Made by a program: the position numbers and the translations under genes
Assembly (NCBI RefSeq): GCF_004365915.1
Contig: NZ_SODI01000001.1
Span: 2,108,001-2,172,000, forward strand
Reading direction: 5' to 3'
Length of the DNA stretch: 64,000 nucleotides
Source of the DNA: Cryobacterium psychrophilum
GTDB lineage: Bacteria; Actinomycetota; Actinomycetes; Actinomycetales; Microbacteriaceae
Notes under the pieces: model-generated
What the model was told of the DNA's origin: nothing
Database searches by the model: none
Seen by the model: the letters and a program-made list of their open reading frames with translations, nothing else
Part shown: one piece after another, positions 9,039 through 18,094 of the stretch
How positions within the stretch are numbered: position 1 is the first letter of the stretch
Layout of the letters: each line of letters opens with the position of its first letter

Positions 9039-10061
9039 TTGGATGGAAATGCAACGTCGACGCACCACAACGTCGCCCTGTTGTCGGTTGTCAGCACTCT
9101 TGCCACCCGCATAACGACCTCAAAGGAAATCGACAGCCAGTTGCAGCCCGTGCTGCGGCGCCTGCGGCTGCCGAGCGGCCTGCTGCAGCGTGTGGCCGGA
9201 GTGCAGGAACGACGCAACTGGGCGGAGGGCGAAACCTTCGACGATGCCGCCGTTTCGGCCGGCAAGCGCGCGCTGCGCGAGGCGGGGATCGAGCCGGGTC
9301 AGGTGGGTCTGCTGATCAACACCTCGGTGACGCGCAAGCACCTCGAACCCTCGGTTGCCGTGCGCATCCACCACGGGCTCGGCTTGCCCTCCTCCGCCAT
9401 CAACTTCGACATTGCCAATGCCTGCCTCGGATTCGTGAACGGCATGACGCTCGCGGCTCAACTCATTGACTCAGGGCAGATCAAGTACGCCGTGGTCATC
9501 GACGGCGAGGACGCCGACGAGATCCAGGTCAACACGATCGAACGCCTCGGCCGCGAGGGCATCAATCGCAAGGACTTCATGAGCGAGTTCGCGAGCCTCA
9601 CGCTTGGTAGCGGTGCCGCGGCGGCCGTGCTCGGGCCGCTCGACGCCCACCCCGGTGGTCACCGCATCCTCGGCGGCGTCACGCGCGCCGCCACGCAGTT
9701 CAACGACCTCTGCGTCGGCAGCGTCGATGGCATGTTCACCGACGCGAAGGCGCTGCTCAAGGGAGGCATGGAACTGGTGGTGTCGGCCTGGACTGCCGCC
9801 CGCCGCGACTGGAACTGGGCGAACATGGACCGGTACATCGTGCATCAGGTCTCTGACGTGCACACGAACGCGCTCGTGAAGGCCACCGGCCTCGACCGCT
9901 CGAAGGTGCCGCTGACGTACCCGACCCTCGGTAACGTGGGCCCGGCATCGATCCCGATCACCCTGGCCCAGGAGGCCTCACGGCTCCAGCCCGGCAACCG
10001 GGTGCTGCTCATGGGCGTGGGCTCGGGTCTCAACACCGCCATGATGGAGATCCTCTGGTGA
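9039..10061 (+). CDS. oleA: OleA-type thiolase, long-chain beta-ketoacid synthase for olefin biosynthesis
   Basis: This 340-residue thiolase-fold (KAS III-like) enzyme has the Cys-His-Asn triad at Cys129 (NACLGF), His269 (HQVSD) and Asn299 (LGNVGPASIP). OleA condenses two fatty acyl-CoAs head to head without decarboxylation to a 2-alkyl-3-ketoacid. Identification as OleA rather than FabH rests on the genes that follow: oleBC and oleD, the remaining steps of the pathway. The start is a TTG at 9039 with AGGGGAA about 8 nt upstream; no in-frame ATG fits. The stop overlaps the oleBC GTG by 4 bases, indicating translational coupling. Confidence 0.88.
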   Translation: MDGNATSTHHNVALLSVVSTLATRITTSKEIDSQLQPVLRRLRLPSGLLQRVAGVQERRNWAEGETFDDAAVSAGKRALREAGIEPGQVGLLINTSVTRKHLEPSVAVRIHHGLGLPSSAINFDIANACLGFVNGMTLAAQLIDSGQIKYAVVIDGEDADEIQVNTIERLGREGINRKDFMSEFASLTLGSGAAAAVLGPLDAHPGGHRILGGVTRAATQFNDLCVGSVDGMFTDAKALLKGGMELVVSAWTAARRDWNWANMDRYIVHQVSDVHTNALVKATGLDRSKVPLTYPTLGNVGPASIPITLAQEASRLQPGNRVLLMGVGSGLNTAMMEILW

Positions 10062-12805
10062 ACCGCCGACTTCCCCGCTCCGGAGCCACCCCCGCGTTGG
10101 CCGAGCTGCCTCCGCTCGGGCTCTCCGGTCTCGATCCCGCGTTCTCGCGGCTGCTCACGGTACGCGAAAGCGATGGGATCGACACCGTGCGAACCTGGCA
10201 CGTGCTCGACAACGGCCCCGAACTGGCCGCGCTGGGCGTCACCCCCGTGGGCACAATTCTGTGCGTGCACGGCAATCCCACGTGGTCGTACCTGTGGCGC
10301 CGTCTCGTGACGCAGGCAACGGATGCCGCCACTCGCGGTGCCGAGGCCTGGCGAGTGGTGGCCGTTGACCAACTCGACATGGGCTTCTCGGAACGCACGG
10401 GTGTGCCGCGGACTCTCGCGCGGCGCGTGCTGGATCTCGCTGACCTCACCGACTCCCTCGCGATCGAGGGACCGGTCGTCACGTTGGGGCACGACTGGGG
10501 TGGCTCCATCTCCCTCGGCTGGGCCCTCGATCACCCCGGGCAGCTTGCCGGAGTCATGCTCCTCAACACCGCCGTGCACCAGCCGGAGCAACACTCCGTT
10601 CCCGCTCCGCTGCGCCTGGCCCTCGGCAAGGGTATTCTCGGCGTGGCCACCGTGGTCACGCCCGCCTTCCTGGAGACAACGCTCGCTCTCGCGCATCCGT
10701 CTCTCGACGCCAGCGTCAAGACCGGCTACCGGGCGCCGTACCGCGGCAAAGCCCGTCGCGGCGGAATCGGCGCCTTCGTCGCCGACATTCCCGTTGACGC
10801 GCAGCACGAAAGTGCCCCGGAACTCGATCGCATTGCTGCGGGGTTGCTCGCGCTCGAGGTGCCCGCGCTACTGCTGTGGGGTCCCCGCGACCCCATCTTC
10901 AGCGATCGATACCTCGACGATCTGCTCGGGCGGATGCCGCACGCCGACGTGCACCGCTTCGAGGGCTGCGGTCACCTGCTCGCCGAAGACGCCGACTATG
11001 CCGGCGCCGCGCTCACCTGGCTCGGTGACCTTCCTGCGCACGGCGCGGGGGCCCCGAGCGGGCACGGCGCCGAGAACGCACCGGAAGCCACATCGTCCGT
11101 GGTCGAGCCCGCAGTGCCCGCCTCCCCGTGGGCCGCTACGACCGTGAACCCCCTCTGGCATTATCTCGACGAACTCCGCTCGAGCGACGAAACCGCCCTC
11201 GTCGATATGGCTCCCGGCGCCGGAGCGAGCCCGCGCGTCGTCACCTGGCGCCAGCTCTCCCGTCAGGTGCGCCGGATCGCGACCGGGCTCGACCGCATTG
11301 GCGTGCGCCGCGGCGACCGCGTCTCCCTGCTGGTCCCTCCCGGTGCTGACCTCACCGCCGTGCTCTATGCCTGCGTGCGCATAGGCGCGATTGTCGTTGT
11401 CGCGGATGCCGGACTCGGCCTGCGCGGACTGACACGCGCCGTGCGCGGCGCCCGTCCCGACTTCGTGATCGGGGCCGTCCAGGGACTCGCCGCCGCGCGC
11501 GCGCTCGGTTGGCCGGGAACGAAGATCGCCACCGCACGATTCCCTGCGGCCGTGGCCCGCGCGCTCGGAGTGCGGCACACCCTCGCCGAGCTGATCGAGC
11601 TCGGTGCCGACGAAGCCCTGCCCGACGAGCCGGGCCCCGACGACACCGCGGCTGTGCTCTTCACCTCCGGTTCCACCGGCCCGGCCAAGGGCGTTGTCTA
11701 CTCCCACGGCCAGCTCTCGGCCGTGGCCAACGCACTCTTCATGCAGTACGGCGTTGGCGTGGGAACCGGACTCGTGGCCGGTTTCGCGCCCTTCGCCCTG
11801 CTCGGACCCGCGCTCGGCGCCCGATCGGTGACACCGGACATGGACGTGACCTCGCCCAAGACCCTCACCGCCGTCGCGGTGGCCGCGGCCGTTGGGGCCA
11901 TCGACGCCACCGTCGTGTTCCTCTCCCCGGCCGCGCTCGCCAACGTCGTGGCGACCGCCGACGATCTGGTCCCTGCCGACCATGATGCCCTGCGCGGAGT
12001 GCGCACCTTCCTCTCCGCTGGCGCCCCCGTATCGGAGCCCCTGCTCGCCGCCGCCGCACGCCTCATGCCGGAGGCGAGCGCGCATACCCCGTACGGCATG
12101 ACCGAGGGGCTGCTCATGGCTGATATTTCCCTCGAAGGAATACGTGCAGCCTCCGAGGTCGACGCGCTGGCTGCGGCGGGGCCGGGTGGCGTCTGCGTTG
12201 GCATCGAGGCCGGGGCCGTGAGCATCCGCATCTCCGCTCTCGACGCCCAGGGAAACGCCACCGGTGCGGCGGGCGCTGAGGCGAACGTGACGGGCGAGAT
12301 CGTTGTGTCGGCGCCCCACGTGAAGGACCATTACGACCGTCTCTGGCTCGCCGACCGGGCCAGCCGTCGCGCGGTGCCCGCCGACGAACGTCGATGGCAC
12401 CGCACCGGCGACGTGGGACATCTCGACGGCGCCGGGCGCCTGTGGGTGGAGGGCCGGCTGCCGCACGTTATTGTCACCATCGCCGGCGTGGTCACCCCAG
12501 TGGGTCCGGAACAACGCATTGAATCGGTGCCGACAGTGTCGCGTGCCGCCGTCGTGGGCGTCGGCGAGCCGGGGACGCAGCAGCTCGTTGCCGTCGTCGA
12601 GACCTCCCCGGGAGCGCGCCGCCCGGGCCTCGCCGCTGAGTCGCTGGCCACCGCGGTGCGAGCCTCCGTCATGGTGCCGATTGCGGCCATCCTCGTCGTG
12701 CCGCACCTGCCGACCGACATTCGTCACAACTCCAAGATCGATCGCACCCTGCTGTCGCACTGGGCCGCGGGCATCCTGGGCGGTGGGCGGATGACCCAGC
12801 CGTGA
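10058..12805 (+). CDS. oleBC: OleBC fusion: beta-lactone decarboxylase (OleB) plus beta-lactone synthetase (OleC)
   Basis: This 915-residue protein joins two enzymes. Residues 1-310 are an alpha/beta hydrolase of haloalkane-dehalogenase type, with HGNPTWSYLWR near residue 70 and nucleophile Asp146 in GHDWGG; this is OleB, which decarboxylates the beta-lactone to a cis-olefin. A low-complexity linker follows to about 360. Residues 365-915 form an ANL adenylation fold with TSGSTGPAKG near 536-545 and YGMTEG near 680; this is OleC, which closes the beta-lactone with ATP. Such fusions are known from actinobacteria such as Micrococcus luteus. GTG start; 4-base overlaps on both sides bind oleA, oleBC and oleD into one translational unit. 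Confidence 0.9.
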   Translation: MNRRLPRSGATPALAELPPLGLSGLDPAFSRLLTVRESDGIDTVRTWHVLDNGPELAALGVTPVGTILCVHGNPTWSYLWRRLVTQATDAATRGAEAWRVVAVDQLDMGFSERTGVPRTLARRVLDLADLTDSLAIEGPVVTLGHDWGGSISLGWALDHPGQLAGVMLLNTAVHQPEQHSVPAPLRLALGKGILGVATVVTPAFLETTLALAHPSLDASVKTGYRAPYRGKARRGGIGAFVADIPVDAQHESAPELDRIAAGLLALEVPALLLWGPRDPIFSDRYLDDLLGRMPHADVHRFEGCGHLLAEDADYAGAALTWLGDLPAHGAGAPSGHGAENAPEATSSVVEPAVPASPWAATTVNPLWHYLDELRSSDETALVDMAPGAGASPRVVTWRQLSRQVRRIATGLDRIGVRRGDRVSLLVPPGADLTAVLYACVRIGAIVVVADAGLGLRGLTRAVRGARPDFVIGAVQGLAAARALGWPGTKIATARFPAAVARALGVRHTLAELIELGADEALPDEPGPDDTAAVLFTSGSTGPAKGVVYSHGQLSAVANALFMQYGVGVGTGLVAGFAPFALLGPALGARSVTPDMDVTSPKTLTAVAVAAAVGAIDATVVFLSPAALANVVATADDLVPADHDALRGVRTFLSAGAPVSEPLLAAAARLMPEASAHTPYGMTEGLLMADISLEGIRAASEVDALAAAGPGGVCVGIEAGAVSIRISALDAQGNATGAAGAEANVTGEIVVSAPHVKDHYDRLWLADRASRRAVPADERRWHRTGDVGHLDGAGRLWVEGRLPHVIVTIAGVVTPVGPEQRIESVPTVSRAAVVGVGEPGTQQLVAVVETSPGARRPGLAAESLATAVRASVMVPIAAILVVPHLPTDIRHNSKIDRTLLSHWAAGILGGGRMTQP

Positions 12806-13821
12806 AGGTTCTCGTCACCGGAGCGAGCGGCTTTCTCGGCCGGGCCGTGGCCGCCGAGATTATTGCGGCGGGCCACTCCGTGCGCACCTTCCAGCGGCGC
12901 CCCTCCGGCGTCGCGGGGGCAGAGGAGTCCCTCGGTTCGATCACCGCGCAGCCGGACATCGTTCATGCCGTGACCGGCATGGACGCCGTGGTTCACCTTG
13001 CCGCCAAGGTGTCGCTTGCGGGGGAGCCCGCCGAATTTCAGGCGGTGAACGTTGACGGAACGCGGGCGCTGCTCACGGCGGCAGCGGATGCGGGAGCCTC
13101 GCGTTTTGTGTACGTGTCGTCGCCCTCCGTCGCGCACGCCGGCGCGTCGATCATGGGAAGCGGTGCAGAGACCGCAGACCCTGGGCGCGCCCGCGGCGCG
13201 TACGCGCGCACCAAGGCTCAGGCCGAACTCCTCGCTCTCGAGGCCGACTCGGCGTCGCTCGCCGTGGTGGCCGTGCGACCCCACCTTGTCTGGGGCCCCG
13301 GCGACACGCAACTCATTGAGCGGATCGTGGATCGCGCCCGCTCGGGCAGGCTTCCGTTGCTCGGACACGGCGCCGCACTCATCGACACGACGTACATCGA
13401 CAATGCGGCGTCGGCGATTGCCGCGGCCCTGGAGCGGGCGCCAGAGGTGCACGGTCGCTCGTATGTGATCACCAACGGCGAGCCGCGCCCGGTGGCCGAA
13501 CTCCTCGCGGGAATCTGCGCGGCGGCGGGCGTTAGCGCACCGGCCTGGCGCGTTCCCGCCCTGCTCGCGCGGGGGGCCGGGTCCGTCATTGAGGCGGTCT
13601 GGCGGGTGCGCCCCGGCACGGACGAGCCGCCGATGACGCGGTTTCTCGCGGAACAGCTCTCGACGGCACACTGGTTCGACCAGCGAGCCACCCGGGCAGA
13701 CCTGCGGTGGACTCCGTCGGTCAGCCTCGAGGAGGGCCTCGCTCGCCTGGCGGTGTCGTACCGTCGCGACATGCCCTTCGTGATCCAGGCGGTCGACGGG
13801 CCCGTTCAGGCTGGACTATGA
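12802..13821 (+). CDS. oleD: OleD, NADPH-dependent 2-alkyl-3-oxoalkanoate reductase
   Basis: This 339-residue short-chain dehydrogenase/epimerase-type protein has the N-terminal TGASGFLG nucleotide motif at residues 6-13 and a YxxxK pair (YARTKAQAE) near residue 134. In the ole pathway OleD reduces the OleA product to the beta-hydroxy acid that OleC cyclises, so it acts before the two halves of the preceding fusion despite being last in gene order. The GTG start overlaps the oleBC stop. The 3' end overlaps the convergent GntR gene by 6 bases. No terminator is visible there. Confidence 0.88.
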   Translation: MKVLVTGASGFLGRAVAAEIIAAGHSVRTFQRRPSGVAGAEESLGSITAQPDIVHAVTGMDAVVHLAAKVSLAGEPAEFQAVNVDGTRALLTAAADAGASRFVYVSSPSVAHAGASIMGSGAETADPGRARGAYARTKAQAELLALEADSASLAVVAVRPHLVWGPGDTQLIERIVDRARSGRLPLLGHGAALIDTTYIDNAASAIAAALERAPEVHGRSYVITNGEPRPVAELLAGICAAAGVSAPAWRVPALLARGAGSVIEAVWRVRPGTDEPPMTRFLAEQLSTAHWFDQRATRADLRWTPSVSLEEGLARLAVSYRRDMPFVIQAVDGPVQAGL

Positions 13822-14247
13822 GCGTTCGCGGGTGAGGGACTCGAGGGATCGGGTGACGAGGATGAGCGCCTCATCGGGAGCTATCCCGAGATTGTCGACT
13901 CGGGCCGCGTAAGCGGCCGCGGCCTCCTGGGCATGGCGGTGCGCGGCATCGCCGTTCGCCGCAACGAAGGACCCCATGCGACCGCGAGTCTCGATCAGAT
14001 CGTCTCGCTCCAGCTCCCGGTAGGCGCGGGCGACGGTGTTCGTGGCGACTCCGAGGTTTGTGGCCAGGGCACGAACCGTGGGCAGTCGCGCCCCGGGGGT
14101 CATGCGGCCTGCTCGTATGGCCTGCCTGAGCTGTGCGCGAATTTGCTCGAAGGGGGGCATCGTCGCTGCGGGATCGATGGTGACGAAGGATTCTGGCACG
14201 GCTGCTCCTTGTGCTGAGTGCGGCACGGGTGTTCCTGTGTTGGACAT
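13816..14247 (-). CDS. GntR-family regulator, YtrA subfamily
   Basis: This 143-residue protein has an N-terminal winged HTH of GntR type: PPFEQIRAQLRQAIRAGRMTP, then LPTVRALATNLGVATNTVARAYRELE. Only a short C-terminal helical tail follows, as in the YtrA subgroup, which usually controls ABC transporters. The gene is divergent from a FetB-like permease 75 bases away, and that permease is a reasonable target. The ATG at 14247 is shown; the frame also opens at a TTG at 14274. Both possible starts sit inside copies of a direct repeat (14245-14274), so autorepression is plausible. No ribosome site is evident. Confidence 0.82.
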   Translation of the reverse strand: MSNTGTPVPHSAQGAAVPESFVTIDPAATMPPFEQIRAQLRQAIRAGRMTPGARLPTVRALATNLGVATNTVARAYRELERDDLIETRGRMGSFVAANGDAAHRHAQEAAAAYAARVDNLGIAPDEALILVTRSLESLTRERS

Positions 14248-14274
14248 TGTGGCAAGATGTGCGCATTGTGGCAA
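14245..14274. repeat. Direct repeat CATTGTGGCAA x2 over the gntR start, candidate operator
   Basis: CATTGTGGCAA occurs at 14245-14255 and again, identical, at 14264-14274, a 19-bp step. Both copies overlap the possible start codons of the GntR gene. A role as the GntR operator is inferred only from position. Confidence 0.45.
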
Positions 14275-14322
14275 CCCACGGATGTGACCGATGAGGCCGA
14301 GCCTTCTCGGTAGAGTCAGCCT

Positions 14323-15096
14323 ATGATCCTTGCGAGCGGCCTCTCCGAGCAGCTCGTCGGGCTATTACCGACCCTTCTCAGCGTGGTCATACTGATGGCC
14401 ATCGTGTGGCTGGTGCTGCGCGGATATCGCACACGGCATCCGTTTGCCCCGCCGCGGGCCCTGCTGCGCGGTGCGTTGCAGCTGGCGGCGATCAGTCTCG
14501 TCCTCAGCGGAATCATCAACAACCCGGTGTGGGTGGGTGTTGGACTCTTCGTGATGTTCGCGGCGGCCGTCGCCACGGTGACGCAGCGGATCGGAATGAG
14601 CGCGCAGCACCTGCTCTCGGTCGCCGCAGCGATGGGGCTCGGAGTGGGAGTGACGCTCGGCGTTGTGTTCGCCGCGGGGGCAATCGACTTCTCGCCACGC
14701 TATGTGCTCGCGATCGGCGGCATTGTCATTGGTAATGCCATGTCGATCGCGACGCTCACGGGCCGTCGGTTCCGGGAGTCTGTGGGCGACCACTGGGACG
14801 AGGTGGAGGGCTGGCTCGCGCTCGGGGCGACGCCGCGGCAGGCCGCGCGGGACCTCGCCGGCCGAGCGGTGTACTTCGCCATGATCCCGTCGACCGACCA
14901 GACCAAGACGACGGGACTTGTCACGCTGCCCGGCGCGTTCGTGGGCGCCATCTTCGGCGGGGCGTCACCGCTTGAGGCCGGACGGTTTCAGATCGTGGTG
15001 CTCGCCGGCATCCTCTGCGCCGGATCGATCGCGGGTGTCATCCTCATGCGCCTCATCTCGCCGGTGCGGCAGAAACCCGTCGCAGCCCGGCAGTAG
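14323..15096 (+). CDS. FetB/UPF0014-family ABC transporter permease
   Basis: This 257-residue membrane protein has about six or seven hydrophobic segments and the UPF0014 signature near the C-terminal half: DQTKTTGLVTLPGAFVGAIF followed by GGASPLEAG. E. coli FetB of this family works with the ATPase FetA in iron export and oxidative-stress tolerance. No fetA-like ATPase gene is next to it here; its neighbours are regulators on both sides. ATG 14323 follows a TAGAGT box (14311-14316) by 6 nt, predicting a leaderless transcript. Metal specificity is inference from the family. Confidence 0.85.
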   Translation: MILASGLSEQLVGLLPTLLSVVILMAIVWLVLRGYRTRHPFAPPRALLRGALQLAAISLVLSGIINNPVWVGVGLFVMFAAAVATVTQRIGMSAQHLLSVAAAMGLGVGVTLGVVFAAGAIDFSPRYVLAIGGIVIGNAMSIATLTGRRFRESVGDHWDEVEGWLALGATPRQAARDLAGRAVYFAMIPSTDQTKTTGLVTLPGAFVGAIFGGASPLEAGRFQIVVLAGILCAGSIAGVILMRLISPVRQKPVAARQ

Positions 15097-15103
15097 GCCG
15101 CGG

Positions 15104-15541
15104 TTAGTCCGCGGCGCGGTGGATGAGGCGGGACAGCACAATGGCGCTGCGAGTGTGGTCCACATTCGGGGCGAGCCGCACCTTTTCCAGGGCGATCTCG
15201 AGCGCCGGAATATCGCGCGCGCGAATGTGTACCATTGCGTCGGCGCTTCCCGTGATCGTACCCGCGTCAACAACTTCCGGCACGCCGGAGAGAATGCGCA
15301 GCAGATCTTCGGGCGCCACGGTGCCGCGACAGAACAGCTCCACATAGGCCTCGGTGCCCATGCCGTCGACGGCCGGGTCCACCTGGATCGTGAAGCCCCG
15401 AATCACCCGGTCCGCGACGAGACGATCAACCCGACGCTTCACAGCGGATGCTGACAGACCGACAACCGAGCCGATATCGCCATATCCCGCCCGCGCGTTC
15501 TGACGGAGCAGGTCAAGAATGCTGCGATCGAGATTGTCCAT
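15104..15541 (-). CDS. Lrp/AsnC-family transcriptional regulator
   Basis: This 145-residue protein begins with the AsnC-type HTH (LDRSILDLLRQNARAGYGDIG, then GLSASAVKRRVDRL) and ends with an RAM/ACT-like ligand domain containing GTITGSADAMVHIRARD. It is divergent from ddaH-rocD. Lrp-like proteins commonly sense amino acids, so control of the arginine/ornithine genes is a fair inference. A TACACT box (plus strand 15548-15553) lies 6 nt before the ATG, so the message is probably leaderless. Confidence 0.88.
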   Translation of the reverse strand: MDNLDRSILDLLRQNARAGYGDIGSVVGLSASAVKRRVDRLVADRVIRGFTIQVDPAVDGMGTEAYVELFCRGTVAPEDLLRILSGVPEVVDAGTITGSADAMVHIRARDIPALEIALEKVRLAPNVDHTRSAIVLSRLIHRAAD

Positions 15542-15602
15542 TACGCCAGTGTAGATGCAATCAAGGAATTATTGCGTGAGAGCGGGGATTCGCGCTGATT
15601 TC

Positions 15603-15622
15603 GTGCGCGTTTTAGCGCGCAC
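15603..15622. promoter_or_regulatory. Perfect inverted repeat in the lrp-ddaH gap
   Basis: GTGCGCG (15603-15609) and CGCGCAC (15616-15622) form a 7-bp perfect inverted repeat around TTTTAG. It sits in the 230-base divergent region between the Lrp-type gene and ddaH. It may be an operator or part of a transcript hairpin. No other feature stands out in this gap. Confidence 0.35.
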
Positions 15623-15771
15623 GGTCGATTCAAGCTGTGTGACACTGGTAATGGCGTCCCGCGCGTGATCCGTTTTGATTGCGCCGGGCTCTCGTGAGCG
15701 ACCTGGTCCGCCATTCATGACACGCTCCGCGGGCTTGCCGCGCGGTTCGTATAGAGGAGTCAGATCACGCC

Positions 15772-16617
15772 ATGACCATCAACACCGACACCACCACCGT
15801 TTCAGAGATCCCCGTTCGCACACCGGTCAAGCGCACCGTGCTCATGTGCAAGCCGGAATTCTTCACCGTGGTCTACCGCATCAACCCGTGGATGGACCCC
15901 GCGCTGCCCACCAACACCGCGCTCGCCGTTGCGCAGTGGCAGACGCTCTACGACACCTACGTGAGCCTCGGCTTCGACGTGCACCTCATCGACCCGATCG
16001 ACGGACTGCCTGACATGGTCTACGCGGCCAACGGCGGCTTTGTGATTGACAACCACGCCTACGGCGCCAAGTTCACCCACGTGCAACGCCAGCCGGAAGG
16101 CCCCGCATACATGGACTGGTTCGGCGCCAACGGCTTCGACGTTCGCGTCCCCATCGAGACGAACGAGGGCGAGGGCGACTTCCTGCTCGTGGGCGATGTG
16201 ATTCTGGCCGGAACCGGATTTCGCAGCGACTCGAACAGCCACGCAGAAGTCGCGTCCATTGCCGCACGCCCGGTCATCACGCTCAACCTCGTGAACCCGA
16301 ACTTTTACCACCTCGACACCGCCATTGCCGTGCTCGACGACACGAACATCGCCTACCTTCCGAGCGCGTTCGACGAGCCCAGTCTCGCCATTCTGCGCGA
16401 GCGCTACCCGGATGCCGTCATCGTGACGGAGGAGGACGCCGCCATTCTCGGCCTCAACTCCTACTCCGACGGCTACAACGTGGTCATCGCCGCCCGGGCG
16501 AAGGACTTCGAGCGCCAGCTGCGCGCCCGCGGCTACAACCCGATCGGTGTCGACCTCTCCGAGCTGCTGCTCGGTGGCGGCGGCGTCAAGTGCTGCACGC
16601 TCGAGCTGCGCCGCTAA
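15772..16617 (+). CDS. ddaH: Dimethylarginine dimethylaminohydrolase (amidinotransferase fold)
   Basis: This 281-residue guanidino-group-modifying enzyme has the catalytic Cys in the C-terminal GGGGVKCCTLELR segment (Cys274/275), an active-site His in FYHLD near residue 180, and the early VYAANGGFV segment shared by DDAH and arginine deiminase relatives. The expected reaction is dimethylarginine to citrulline plus dimethylamine; some actinobacterial members may prefer arginine or related guanidino compounds. GAGGAGT lies about 11 nt before the ATG. It is followed 30 bases later by rocD, so a two-gene catabolic operon is likely. Confidence 0.82.
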   Translation: MTINTDTTTVSEIPVRTPVKRTVLMCKPEFFTVVYRINPWMDPALPTNTALAVAQWQTLYDTYVSLGFDVHLIDPIDGLPDMVYAANGGFVIDNHAYGAKFTHVQRQPEGPAYMDWFGANGFDVRVPIETNEGEGDFLLVGDVILAGTGFRSDSNSHAEVASIAARPVITLNLVNPNFYHLDTAIAVLDDTNIAYLPSAFDEPSLAILRERYPDAVIVTEEDAAILGLNSYSDGYNVVIAARAKDFERQLRARGYNPIGVDLSELLLGGGGVKCCTLELRR

Positions 16618-16647
16618 CCCAACCGAACGACGACGAGTGAGGACCCC

Positions 16648-17931
16648 ATGACGACTCTGACGCCCCCGAACGCAGTCACGCCGGCCAACGCCGGGATGGT
16701 TCCGATCGACGCCGCCGACGATGCATCCCTCGCTCCGATTGCCCTCGAGGCGGAGCACGCTGCGCACAACTATCACCCGCTCGAGGTCGTCGTCTCCTCG
16801 GGCGATGGTGCGTGGGTGACCGACGTCAACGGTCGCCGCTACCTGGACTGCCTCGCGGCCTACTCCGCCGTGAACTTCGGTCACTCAAACCCGGTGCTGC
16901 TCGATGCCGCCCGAGCACAGCTCGGTCGCATCACCCTCACGAGCCGTGCGTTCTACAACGACCAGCTCGGTCCCTTTGTCACCGCGCTGGCCGAGCTGTG
17001 TGGCAAAGACATGGTGCTGCCCATGAACACGGGCGTCGAGGCGGTCGAGTCCGCCATCAAGGTGGCCAGGGCGTGGGGCTACCGGGTCAAGGGCGTCGCT
17101 GCCGACCAGGCCAACATCATTGTGGCGACCGGCAACTTCCATGGTCGCACCACGACGATCGTGAGCTTCTCCGACGATGAGTCGGCGCGCAGCGGCTTCG
17201 GCCCGTTCACCCCGGGGTTCCGAATCGTGCCCTTCGGCGATGCCGCCGCCCTCGAAGCGGCCATCGACGAGAACACGGTTGCCGTGCTGATTGAGCCGAT
17301 CCAGGGGGAGGCCGGCATTGTCGTGCCGCCGGCGGAGTACCTGCCGAGCGTGCGCGAGATCACGACGCGGCACAACGTGCTGTTCATCGCGGACGAGATC
17401 CAGTCCGGCCTCGGCCGCACCGGAGCGACATTCGCCTGCGACCTCGTGGGCGTCGTGCCCGACCTCTACCTGCTCGGCAAAGCACTCGGCGGCGGAATTG
17501 TTCCCGTCTCCGCCGTCGTCGGCAACGTCGACGTGCTCGGGGTGCTCCAGCCCGGCGAGCACGGCTCCACATTCGGCGGAAACCCCCTCGCGGCCGCCGT
17601 GGGGCTCGCGGTCGTGAAGATGCTGGCCACCGGCGAATACCAGGAGCGCGCCCGCTCCCTCGGCCAGCGGCTGCACGCCGGGCTCACCGCCCTCGTGGGA
17701 CAGGGCGTTGTCGAGGTGCGCGGTGCTGGACTCTGGGCCGGAATCGATATTGACCCCGACCTCGCTCCGGGCCGCGAGGTCTGCGAGGCGCTCCTCGCGC
17801 GCGGTGTGCTGGCCAAGGACACGCACGGGTCCACCATTCGACTCGCCCCGCCGCTCGTGGTCTCCGCCGACGACGTGGACTGGGCCGTCGAGCAGGTCGC
17901 CGCCGTCCTCGCGGAGCTTCGCGCCAGGTAG
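16648..17931 (+). CDS. rocD: Ornithine--oxo-acid aminotransferase
   Basis: This 427-residue class III aminotransferase converts ornithine and 2-oxoglutarate to glutamate semialdehyde and glutamate. The PLP lysine is Lys278 in GKALGGGIVPVSA; IADEIQSGLGRTG supplies the cofactor-binding Asp, and GRTTTIVSFSDD lies near residue 165. Ornithine preference is inferred from the family look and the pairing with ddaH. The product joins proline catabolism at the level handled by PutA. A GTGAGGA ribosome site precedes the ATG. Confidence 0.88.
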   Translation: MTTLTPPNAVTPANAGMVPIDAADDASLAPIALEAEHAAHNYHPLEVVVSSGDGAWVTDVNGRRYLDCLAAYSAVNFGHSNPVLLDAARAQLGRITLTSRAFYNDQLGPFVTALAELCGKDMVLPMNTGVEAVESAIKVARAWGYRVKGVAADQANIIVATGNFHGRTTTIVSFSDDESARSGFGPFTPGFRIVPFGDAAALEAAIDENTVAVLIEPIQGEAGIVVPPAEYLPSVREITTRHNVLFIADEIQSGLGRTGATFACDLVGVVPDLYLLGKALGGGIVPVSAVVGNVDVLGVLQPGEHGSTFGGNPLAAAVGLAVVKMLATGEYQERARSLGQRLHAGLTALVGQGVVEVRGAGLWAGIDIDPDLAPGREVCEALLARGVLAKDTHGSTIRLAPPLVVSADDVDWAVEQVAAVLAELRAR

Positions 17932-18094
17932 CGCCGCACGTGCGGCCGAGCGTAGCCTCGGACTCTCTCGCGACACACCGCATCCGCCGCCGCAAAGCGC
18001 GAATATCTCCGAGACTAGCGGCGTTGCCCGCACCTAACCTCGGACATTTTCGCGCCGCGTTCCTGGGCGTCGCCGGGACCCGTAGGCTACTGCC

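Noticed and set aside
10868..12760. 630-residue antisense frame within oleBC
   Set aside because: Low-complexity, no domain; the sense strand has the intact adenylation fold.
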